Source: Solirubrobacterales bacterium (lineage in GTDB: Bacteria; Actinomycetota; Thermoleophilia; Solirubrobacterales; Solirubrobacteraceae). From it: a stretch of DNA of 64,000 bases. The position numbers and the translations under genes were made by a program. The notes beneath the pieces are model-generated. The model had not been told where the DNA came from, did no database searches, and saw only the letters and a list, made by a program, of their open reading frames with translations. This document shows positions 7,252-14,188 of the stretch, piece after piece; positions within the stretch are counted from its first letter, which is position 1, and the number at the start of each line of letters is the position of its first letter. Where the stretch lies: the NCBI GenBank assembly GCA_003244205.1, contig QHBW01000034.1, positions 21,072 to 85,071 on the forward strand. Direction: 5' to 3'.

Positions 7252-8970
7252 CTACCCGGACGCCTGCTGTGAGACGCGCACAGGCGCCGCTGCGGACATC
7301 CCCGCGCGCAGCGCAGCCAGCGGAGGACGCTCGTGGATCGCAACCAGCGGGGTTTCGAGACCGCCGCCGCGAGCGCGGGTGATGTGCGCGGAAGTGCTCA
7401 GGGGCTCCAAGGAGAGTCGGCGCTCTGCGGCAATCAGGATCGCGTAGGCCATCTCCCCAAGGGCCCCCAGTGACTGGTGGCGATTCTGGCGCACCCCGAG
7501 GTTGACCTGGGCGAGCGCGTCGAGACCACATAGTCGCTCGGCGTCAACCAGCAGACCGAGCTCGACCCCGTAGCCTTCGGCGAAGGGCAGCGCCTCCAGC
7601 AGGCCGCGCCGGCCCGCCGTCTCCCCCGCCAGCGGCTGGACAAAGCCGGCGAGTGCGGGGAAGTGGAGGTTGATCAGCGGCCGAGCCATCAGCTCGGTCA
7701 CGCGCCCGCCGCCATCGGGGATCGTCGCCTGGCCAACGCGAAACGGGCGACCGAAGGCCCCCTTCACCAGCCCGATGCTCGGCTCGCCAAGCAGTGGTCC
7801 GAGCAGACCAAGCGCGAAGCCGGCGTCAAACGCCGTCGTATCGCTGTCGATGTAAGCCACGATCTCAGAGCTCGTGGCACTCAAGCCGCGCCACATTGCG
7901 TCGCCCTTGCCGCACGCGGGGCCCTGTTCGGCGAGCAGCTCGGACTCCTGGGCAACCGTTGCGCCATGGCGCTCGGCAACGGCGGCGGTGCCGTCTTGCG
8001 AAGCGGCGTCTACGACAAGCAGCTCGTCGACAAGGCCGGCCGCCTGCAGCGGCAGGAGCGCGTCAACGATCGGCCCGATCGTTTCGGCGACCTCGCGTGC
8101 AGGGAGCACGAGGGCGATCGACTCGCGCTTGAGCGCCAGCAGCCCTTCCAGCGTGTAGTCAGAGCCCTCATAGCTGCGTCGGGCGAACCAGTCCGCCACA
8201 GCGAGGTCGCGCGCGAGCCCGCGATCTGCCCGGCCGCGGCGGCGCGCCGACGTGGTCACGCGGACCGTGCCAGCGTGATCAATGGGGACGCGGTGACGAC
8301 GCAGCATTCGCTCGAAGCCCTCGTCCTCCAACGCCGGGTGCGGATCGAGGCCGCCCACCTCGGCGTAGGTGGCCACCGTCACCGACATCGAGGCGCCGCT
8401 GAACTGACCATGGGCGGGCGCGCTGGTGAACGTGCGCTCACCACGATGTTCCGCGAGCGGGCGCACGTGCTCAGCGCGACGCGCGAGCATGCGAGCGCGA
8501 TCTCCCAACACCTGCGCGGGCAGGAGCGCGGCTTCACCCGGGTCGAGGTCGATGCGCCCGCCGATGGCCCGAGCGCCTCGCCGGACGGCGTCCAGCTGAG
8601 CGCGCAGCCAATCGGCGGCAACGCGCGTGTCCGCGTCGGTGCACGCGATCAGACCTTCGCTCCGTCCCAACGCGAGCAGGCGCGCGCATGCGAAATCCAT
8701 CCCGATCCGACGCGCGGCTCCAACGCCTCGTCCCGGGCCCTGCCGCAATTGCAGACGTAGATGCGGATGCCAAGCGGCGGCCTCCAAGGCGCGCTGCTCG
8801 GTTTGGTCGCGGCAACGGTCGAGCACGACAATCACCTCGTAGGCCTCCGGCGCGATCCCCACCTGGTCCGCCAGCGCCTCGAGGCAAGCGGCGATGCGCT
8901 GCTGCTCATCGTGAGCAGGGACGACGACGCACGCCTGCAGCGACGCGTCGGGAGGCAGGATCGGGCTCAC
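7252..8970 (-). CDS. Tandem glycosyltransferase: GT2 domain fused to GpgS-like domain
   Basis: This 572-residue protein carries two GT-A domains. Domain 1 (about 12-250) has VVVPAHDEQ, the metal motif TDAD (111-114) and EDEGFERML. Domain 2 (about 262-530) begins WFARRSYEGSDYTLEGLLAL and has VLPAREVAETIG, IDSDTTAFD (374-382), GKGDAMWRGL, GGRVTELMARPL and LGVRQNRHQSLGALGEMA. That is the layout of glucosyl-3-phosphoglycerate synthase, which makes the precursor of glucosylglycerate. The GTG start at 8970 overlaps the upstream TGA as GTGA. GpgS proteins normally stand alone, so the fusion is unusual. The domain 1 donor and acceptor are unknown. Confidence 0.82.
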   Translation of the reverse strand: MSPILPPDASLQACVVVPAHDEQQRIAACLEALADQVGIAPEAYEVIVVLDRCRDQTEQRALEAAAWHPHLRLQLRQGPGRGVGAARRIGMDFACARLLALGRSEGLIACTDADTRVAADWLRAQLDAVRRGARAIGGRIDLDPGEAALLPAQVLGDRARMLARRAEHVRPLAEHRGERTFTSAPAHGQFSGASMSVTVATYAEVGGLDPHPALEDEGFERMLRRHRVPIDHAGTVRVTTSARRRGRADRGLARDLAVADWFARRSYEGSDYTLEGLLALKRESIALVLPAREVAETIGPIVDALLPLQAAGLVDELLVVDAASQDGTAAVAERHGATVAQESELLAEQGPACGKGDAMWRGLSATSSEIVAYIDSDTTAFDAGFALGLLGPLLGEPSIGLVKGAFGRPFRVGQATIPDGGGRVTELMARPLINLHFPALAGFVQPLAGETAGRRGLLEALPFAEGYGVELGLLVDAERLCGLDALAQVNLGVRQNRHQSLGALGEMAYAILIAAERRLSLEPLSTSAHITRARGGGLETPLVAIHERPPLAALRAGMSAAAPVRVSQQASG

Positions 8971-10139
8971 TTGAAGGCGGCTCCTGCCGCCACCTGCTGT
9001 TGGCCGCGCTCGTAGTCCTCGTCGCGGTCGTGGGTGAGCACACCGACGAGGATCCCGTCGAGGCCATAGCGGACAGTGAACGCTCCCTCGCCGTGATCGA
9101 TGAAGTCGAGCTCGTCGAAGCCATCGCCCCAGGCGACGTACTTGAGCGTACGCGAGGCGATCGTCGACCAGAACCCCGGTGCAGCATCCCAGCATCGCTG
9201 CACCCCGGCGAGCCGGCCACCGACCACGGCACCGTGGTTGAGCGCTTCCCCCCAGTGCTCGACGCGCAGGCGTCGGCCGGCCCGCGGGTGCTCAGCGCAA
9301 GCGACGTCTCCAGCGGCCCACACCCGCTCGTCGGCGGTGCGCAGCGCGGCGTCCGTGGCAATCGCGCCCTCCTCGGCCAGCTCAATACCAGCGTCCTCGG
9401 CGAGCTCGACTCGAGGGCTGACGCCAACCGCCATCAACACCACATCGGCGGTCGTCTCTTGGCCGAGCTGGTCGCTCACGGTGAGACCTCCGCTGTGCTG
9501 CACGATGCGCTCGACAGGCGCTCCCAGGCGCAGCGATACGCCGCCGTCGCGCAACCAGGCCGTGATCCGCTCGCCGACCTCCCCGCCCAGTCGCCCCGCC
9601 TGCGGGAGAGCCTCGTCGGTGACGAGCATGACCTCGAGACCCCGCGCAGACAGCGACGCAGCCGCCTCACAGCCGATGAAGCCCGAGCCGACGACGACGG
9701 CTCTGGTGCCCGCGTGCACTCGCCGGCACAGCTCGTCGGCATCGGCGAGCGAGCGCAGCGTGCACACCCCAGGGGCCTGCGAGCCGGGCACCGGCAGCCT
9801 TGACGGTCGACTGCCCGTAGCGACCACGCAGTGGTCGTAGCAAACGCGCTCGCCGGCGGCGGTCTCGACGACGCGCTGGACCGCGTCGAGCGCGATGACC
9901 TTCGCCTGACGCAGCTCGATGCTGCGATCCGCGAAGAATCGCGGCGGTTCGATCGGCAGTTCGTTGGCCGCGAGCTCGCCGCGCAGGTACTCCTTGCTGA
10001 GCGGGGGCCGCCGATAGGGCGGGCATCCCTCCTCGGAGAGGATGACGACATCGCCGCTGCCGCCCGCGCTGCGATAGGCACGCACGGTTGCCAATGCTGC
10101 TGGTCCACCACCGACGATGACGATGCGTTCACGGCTCAC
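8967..10139 (-). CDS. FAD-dependent NAD(P)H oxidoreductase, BphA4/ferredoxin-reductase type
   Basis: Pyridine nucleotide-disulfide-type flavoprotein (390 residues) related to ferredoxin/rubredoxin reductases. It has an N-terminal FAD site (RIVIVGGGPAALATVRAYR), the family signature PPYRRPPLSKEYL, a second dinucleotide fold (AVVVGSGFIGCEAAASL), AAGDVACAEHP and a C-terminal reductase domain with VEHWGEALNHG. The start is GTG 10139, which overlaps the preceding methyltransferase stop as GTGA. The longer frame upstream is the antisense of neighbouring coding sequence. No ferredoxin gene is beside it, so its electron acceptor is not evident. Position suggests a redox step in the operon's pathway. 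Confidence 0.88.
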   Translation of the reverse strand: MSRERIVIVGGGPAALATVRAYRSAGGSGDVVILSEEGCPPYRRPPLSKEYLRGELAANELPIEPPRFFADRSIELRQAKVIALDAVQRVVETAAGERVCYDHCVVATGSRPSRLPVPGSQAPGVCTLRSLADADELCRRVHAGTRAVVVGSGFIGCEAAASLSARGLEVMLVTDEALPQAGRLGGEVGERITAWLRDGGVSLRLGAPVERIVQHSGGLTVSDQLGQETTADVVLMAVGVSPRVELAEDAGIELAEEGAIATDAALRTADERVWAAGDVACAEHPRAGRRLRVEHWGEALNHGAVVGGRLAGVQRCWDAAPGFWSTIASRTLKYVAWGDGFDELDFIDHGEGAFTVRYGLDGILVGVLTHDRDEDYERGQQQVAAGAAFK

Positions 10140-10711
10140 CGCGTTCGATCGAGTCGATCCAGCCGGAAGCGGCGCTCGCAATGGGCCACAGCTGGCTCGA
10201 GCCGGGTGTTGGCAAGCAACCGGCGGTGAACTTGATCGCCTGAGAGCGCATGGCTCGCCGCGCGTCCTCGCCAGTGCACTGAGAGCAGGCTGCCACCGGG
10301 CGCAAGCGCCTGCTCGAACGCCCGCTGGGCCTGTGCCAGCCGGGCGGGCGGCCAGTAATAGAGGACCTCGGAGCAAACGATGAGGTCGAACGGGCCGGGT
10401 GGAGTTTGCTCTGGCAGTTTGCGCTGCTGGACATGGACATGGGGGAGCCCGCGCAGGCGCTGTCGCGCACGCCTCAGCGCCGTGGGGGACACATCGACCG
10501 CGACCAGATCGTCACACAGTCCTGCCAGGCGCTCGGTGAACACACCAATCGAGCAACCCACTTCCAGCGCGCGGCGGTAGCGCCGCGCGCCGAGCGCCTC
10601 GAGCGTACGGTCGTATTTGAAGGCCTCATATGCGCTCGTCGCGAATCGCCAGGGATCATCCGCGCGCCGGTAGAGCGACTCGAAGTGGGCGATGCTCGGG
10701 GCCGGGCTCAT
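10136..10711 (-). CDS. NodS-like SAM-dependent methyltransferase
   Basis: Class I methyltransferase of 191 residues. The start HFESLYRRADDPW...YEAFKYDRTL followed by ALEVGCSIGVFTERLA (SAM loop) and LIVCSEVLYYW matches the NodS family, whose founding member N-methylates an amino-sugar during Nod-factor synthesis. The ATG at 10711 overlaps the upstream gene's TGA as ATGA, indicating translational coupling. NodS-like genes are often found beside an acyl-CoA dehydrogenase homologue and a GT2 gene, as here. The true substrate is unknown. Confidence 0.83.
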   Translation of the reverse strand: MSPAPSIAHFESLYRRADDPWRFATSAYEAFKYDRTLEALGARRYRRALEVGCSIGVFTERLAGLCDDLVAVDVSPTALRRARQRLRGLPHVHVQQRKLPEQTPPGPFDLIVCSEVLYYWPPARLAQAQRAFEQALAPGGSLLSVHWRGRAASHALSGDQVHRRLLANTRLEPAVAHCERRFRLDRLDRTR

Positions 10712-11802
10712 CGCCTTGCTTCGAGCTCCACCAGCCCGGCGCGTGCGAGCAGCGGATCGAGACGATGCTGGACGACGAACAGCTCGAGGTCGCGGCGGGC
10801 CCGATCGAGGGTGGCGCCCTGAGCGAGGGCACGCGCACCGCACGCACGCGTGGCCTCGTCCACGATTGCGCCCCCAGCCGCGGCGATCGCCGCCCGTAGC
10901 TGGATCGAGAGCTGCGTCATTGGGGCATACGGAGCCGCCTCGGCCTGCCGGGCGGCCGCGTCCAGCCAAAGGTCGATGGCGCGGCGAGCGGTGATCAGCC
11001 TGGCGGCAGCCAGGCCCTCGATCGATGTGGGCTGGCCTCGGCGTGCGAGCTGATCCAACGCCGCGTCCGCGACGGCGTCCGCGGTACCAGCCCAGGTGGC
11101 GGCCGTGCGGATCGCGTCGCGCGAGAACCACGGCTCTCGTCCGAGCTCGCCCGGCACCCCCAGTGGCGCGATGACGCGCGCACCGTGGAAAATGACACGG
11201 TGACTCTCTGAGGCGCGCATGCCGCTGCCCTGAAACCAGCTGTGATCGACCTCGACGCCCTCGGCGAGGTCGACATAGACCAGCAGCGGTGGTCCGGACC
11301 CGTCGGGCGCCTGGGCGAGCACGAGCGCGCGATGGAGGCCCCCGGCCCCGGAGCAGAACACCTTGACCCCCTCGAGGCAATCGCCACGCACGCGCGCGGG
11401 CTCGCCTTCATCCGGTCCCGGATCGGCGCCCCAGACCCCCAGCCAGAGTGCGCCCCCGGCTATCTCGGCGAGCTCTCGCGTGCGCAGGGGCTCGGGCGCG
11501 AGCGCGACGAGTCGCTCGACGGCGTTGAGATGACCGTCGAGGATCCGGCTCACCGATGCATCCGCGCGCGCGACCTTGCGTACCACCTCCCACTCGTGCC
11601 CGAATGCGCCGGCATGGCCGCCCGGGGCCGTGAACGACAGCGCACCAGCTGCTGCGAGCGCAGCGATGGAGTCGCGCGGAAACGCGGGGTTGCGATCGCG
11701 CTCCTGGGCGCCCTCAGCGATGCTCGCAAGCGCGGCGGAGAGAGCCGGGGCGTCCAGACGGGAACCTGCGGGAGGGGACGTGATCGTCAAGTCGGGCAGC
11801 AT
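10708..11802 (-). CDS. Acyl-CoA dehydrogenase-family protein (divergent)
   Basis: The 364-residue protein has the acyl-CoA dehydrogenase layout: a helical N-domain (ALSFTAPGGHAGAFGHEW, then ADASVSRILDGHLNAVERL), a middle beta-domain (GGALWLGVWG, GVKVFCSGAGG) and a helical C-domain (AATWAGTADAVADAAL and beyond). It is shorter and more divergent than the beta-oxidation enzyme at 49184. I cannot place the catalytic Glu confidently, so it may act as a flavin oxidase or monooxygenase. The ATG at 11802 overlaps the deacetylase 3' end by 16 bases. It is translationally coupled to the methyltransferase. Confidence 0.75.
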   Translation of the reverse strand: MLPDLTITSPPAGSRLDAPALSAALASIAEGAQERDRNPAFPRDSIAALAAAGALSFTAPGGHAGAFGHEWEVVRKVARADASVSRILDGHLNAVERLVALAPEPLRTRELAEIAGGALWLGVWGADPGPDEGEPARVRGDCLEGVKVFCSGAGGLHRALVLAQAPDGSGPPLLVYVDLAEGVEVDHSWFQGSGMRASESHRVIFHGARVIAPLGVPGELGREPWFSRDAIRTAATWAGTADAVADAALDQLARRGQPTSIEGLAAARLITARRAIDLWLDAAARQAEAAPYAPMTQLSIQLRAAIAAAGGAIVDEATRACGARALAQGATLDRARRDLELFVVQHRLDPLLARAGLVELEARR

Positions 11803-12398
11803 CTCAGCGCGGCGGAGACGGTCGTTGGCTCGCAGCCGCGCTCGCGCAGCGCGCGCACGAGTGGGGCCAGCAGGCGCACCGTCTCCCCGCACAGCGTTCG
11901 CCGTGCTCCCGGGCCCAAACCGTCGTGCATCAGCACGATCGCGCCTGGACGCAAGCCGGGGGTCACGTGCTCCAGCATGGTCACAGCCCGGTCCCCGCGC
12001 CAGTCATGGGTGTCGAGGTCCCAGCCGATGACGCGCAGGCCGCGTGTGCGGGCAATCCTGGGCGTACTGGGGCCGAGCTGACCCCAGGGCACGCGCCACC
12101 AACACGGGTGCACGCCGACGCCGCCGAGGGCCTCGAGGGCGCGATTGGTGTCCGCCTCGATGACCGCGGCGGAATGACGGCCGTGGCGCAGGTGCCTCCA
12201 GCAGTGCAGCCCGATCTCGTGCCCGCCGTGGAGGATCTTCTCCACGAGCCGTACGTGGCGCTCGGCCTGGGCCGCGTGTACGAAGAAGGTGGCGCTGGCA
12301 TCACAGGACTGCAGCGCAGCGAGCACCCGTGGCGTCCAGACCGGATGCGGTCCATCGTCGAAGGTCAAGGCGACGGCCCTGTCGCAAGGTGATGGCAT
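11787..12398 (-). CDS. Polysaccharide deacetylase (CE4/NodB family)
   Basis: Metal-dependent N- or O-deacetylase of 203 residues. CE4 motifs are all visible: LTFDDGPHP (catalytic Asp and metal Asp, about 12-20), HEIGLHCWRH (the HxxxxH metal pair), WWRVPWG, WDLDTHDW and IVLMHDG. No signal peptide is seen from the ATG at 12398, so it may act inside the cell. An upstream TTG at 12434 would add 12 residues, but GAGG lies 8 bases before the ATG. Together with the NodS-like gene it suggests modification of an amino-sugar-containing molecule. Confidence 0.85.
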   Translation of the reverse strand: MPSPCDRAVALTFDDGPHPVWTPRVLAALQSCDASATFFVHAAQAERHVRLVEKILHGGHEIGLHCWRHLRHGRHSAAVIEADTNRALEALGGVGVHPCWWRVPWGQLGPSTPRIARTRGLRVIGWDLDTHDWRGDRAVTMLEHVTPGLRPGAIVLMHDGLGPGARRTLCGETVRLLAPLVRALRERGCEPTTVSAALRCCPT

Positions 12399-12440
12399 TG
12401 CAGGTACCTCGCTGCCCGCCCGGGAACCGGTCAAAACCCG

Positions 12441-12809
12441 TCAGTGGAGCCGCGGGCGGGCCGTCAGCTCGGCGACCAGCGCCGCGGCGTCGCGCACGAG
12501 GCGCGAGCGGGGCACCACGAGGTCGAAGCCCGCCTGCAGCGCTCGCGTCTTCGCCGCTGCGTCCACGTGGGCGTAGCTGGCAAGCGCCGGCACCGGGTTC
12601 CGCTGTGGACCAGCACGGAAGGCGCTCAACAGCTCATCCGGATCGATCCCCCCGGCGGCCAGGTCGACGACCAGCACATCGCAAGCCTGCGCATGCTCCG
12701 GCGCACGCCTCCAATCGCCGAGGAGCTCGACCTCGTGACCGGCGGCACGCAGCGTTCCGGCGAGGTTGGAGCCGAACAGCAGGTCCCCCACGATCGCCAC
12801 GCGCGCCAT
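12441..12809 (-). CDS. Response-regulator receiver-like protein, stand-alone and atypical
   Basis: A 122-residue protein with a receiver-like pattern: MARVAIVGDLLFGSNLAGTL at the N-terminus, a hydrophobic beta strand ending in DVLVVDLAAGG (possible acceptor Asp near 53), then ALASYAHVD and DLVVPRSRL. The usual pair of acidic residues after strand 1 is reduced to VGD, and the conserved Lys is replaced by Arg (PRSR). No output domain or kinase gene is nearby. It could be a pseudo-receiver. It is 4 bases downstream of the next gene and 42 bases upstream of the deacetylase, so probably co-transcribed. Confidence 0.55.
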   Translation of the reverse strand: MARVAIVGDLLFGSNLAGTLRAAGHEVELLGDWRRAPEHAQACDVLVVDLAAGGIDPDELLSAFRAGPQRNPVPALASYAHVDAAAKTRALQAGFDLVVPRSRLVRDAAALVAELTARPRLH

Positions 12810-12813
12810 CGAT

Positions 12814-13176
12814 CTACTGTCCGCGAAGGCGGCGAAACTCCTCGCGGAAGGACTCGGGCCTCCCCCACATCGGAACGATCTCGTGGCGTCCAGAGCGCAC
12901 ATCGCGCACGGCAATCTCGGCCGCGATACGCGCGTCGTCGAGCAGCTTCAGCGACCCGTGCACGGTCGGCGCGGCGGCCGCATGACCAAAGTGATGAGCG
13001 ACGAGGATCCGCCAGTGCCAGTCGTGCTGGGAGTAGGGCTGGGCGTTACAGGTGACGAGGTACGTGGCCGCCTCGATGTAGCGCGACTCGTCGCGCAGGC
13101 GCAGGTCGAGCTCGAGGTCGGTCCAATCGGACGGCAGGACGTCGATAACCGCCCGGAAGGTGTCGGCGAGGTCCAC
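12814..13176 (-). CDS. Conserved hypothetical protein, first gene of the glycosyl operon
   Basis: I do not recognise the family. The 120-residue soluble protein is rich in His and Trp in its middle (SQHDWHWRILVAHHFGHA) and ends with an acidic-basic helix (REEFRRLRGQ). The GTG start at 13176 has TAGGCT 9 bases upstream, so this appears to be the promoter-proximal gene of the minus-strand run down to 7252. It is divergent from the YgfZ-like gene. Confidence 0.65.
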   Translation of the reverse strand: MDLADTFRAVIDVLPSDWTDLELDLRLRDESRYIEAATYLVTCNAQPYSQHDWHWRILVAHHFGHAAAAPTVHGSLKLLDDARIAAEIAVRDVRSGRHEIVPMWGRPESFREEFRRLRGQ

Positions 13177-13185
13177 GGGCCGCGA

Positions 13186-13195
13186 AGCCTATCCT
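13186..13195. promoter_or_regulatory. Overlapping divergent -10 elements
   Basis: AGCCTATCCT reads TAGGCT on the minus strand (9 bases before GTG 13176) and TATCCT on the plus strand (6 bases before GTG 13202). The two -10 elements share two bases, so both genes cannot initiate at once. Confidence 0.55.
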
Positions 13196-13201
13196 CGACA
13201 C

Positions 13202-14188
13202 GTGGCCCCCGGTGCCCTACCCGGCGAGCGGCTCCTCCCCGCCGAGGAGTACACGCTGCTGACCAGGGCCGCGGGCGTGCTGGACCGCTCCGAGCGTGGC
13301 AAGCTCGCGCTGACTGGTAGCGGCGCCAAGGAGTTCCTCCAGGGGCAGGTCTCCAACGACGTGTCCAGCCTCTGCCCCGGAGCGGGCTGTTACGCGGCGA
13401 TGCTGACGCCGAAGGGCAAGATGCTCGGCGACATGCGCATCCTCGACACTGGCGAGGAGCTGCTGCTGGATTGCGAGCGCATCGCGCTCCAGCCGATCTT
13501 CAACCGCATTCGCGCCACTGCTGTCGGCTTTGACGTCGAACTGCACAAGCGAACCCTGCAGCGCGCGCTGATCTCGGTGATCGGACCGCTGGCGCGAGCG
13601 ATCACCGGCTTCGCGTCGCTCGCCGACGCAGAGCACGCCAACGTCGCCTCGTCGCTGGCTGGAGTCCCCACGATCGCGGTCGCCACCGACGTCGGGGTCG
13701 ACCTGATCGTGGAGTCCGGCGCGCCGGCGGACGCCGTCCTCGCCACGCTACTTGAGCGTGGTGGGAGGCCGGTCACCGAGGAGGCCGCTGAGCTGCTGCG
13801 CATCGAGCGTGGACGCCCGCGTTACGGCATCGACCTCGACGACTCCGTGATCCCCCAGGAGGCAGGGCTCAACGCCCGCGCCGTCTCCTTCACCAAGGGC
13901 TGTTACGTAGGTCAGGAGACGGTTGCCCGGATGCACTACAAGGGCAAGCCGAACCGCCACTTGCGCGGACTGCGCCTGACCCGCCCGGCTGAGCGGGGCG
14001 CGGAGCTGACGCTCGCCGAGGACGGGCGCGCGGTGGGATCGCTCGCCAGCGCCGCCGTGCACCCCAGCCTCGGTCCGATTGGCCTCGCGCTCGTGCGCCG
14101 TGAGGCGGCGCAACCGGGCACCGATGTGCTCGTCGGCGCGACCGACCCGGCGAGCGTCGTGGTGCTTCCGTTCTCCGCTACGAACTAG
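13202..14188 (+). CDS. ygfZ: YgfZ/GcvT-like folate-binding protein
   Basis: Tetrahydrofolate-dependent protein that in other bacteria helps assemble or repair iron-sulfur enzymes such as radical-SAM proteins. The 328 residues include FLQGQVSNDVSSL, the diagnostic KGCYVGQETVARMHYKGK (about 235-252) with the conserved Cys, and a C-terminal barrel. GTG 13202 is chosen because TATCCT precedes it by 6 bases; an in-frame start at 13160 would add 14 residues. Its 3' end overlaps the convergent nuclease gene by 11 bases. Confidence 0.87.
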   Translation: MAPGALPGERLLPAEEYTLLTRAAGVLDRSERGKLALTGSGAKEFLQGQVSNDVSSLCPGAGCYAAMLTPKGKMLGDMRILDTGEELLLDCERIALQPIFNRIRATAVGFDVELHKRTLQRALISVIGPLARAITGFASLADAEHANVASSLAGVPTIAVATDVGVDLIVESGAPADAVLATLLERGGRPVTEEAAELLRIERGRPRYGIDLDDSVIPQEAGLNARAVSFTKGCYVGQETVARMHYKGKPNRHLRGLRLTRPAERGAELTLAEDGRAVGSLASAAVHPSLGPIGLALVRREAAQPGTDVLVGATDPASVVVLPFSATN

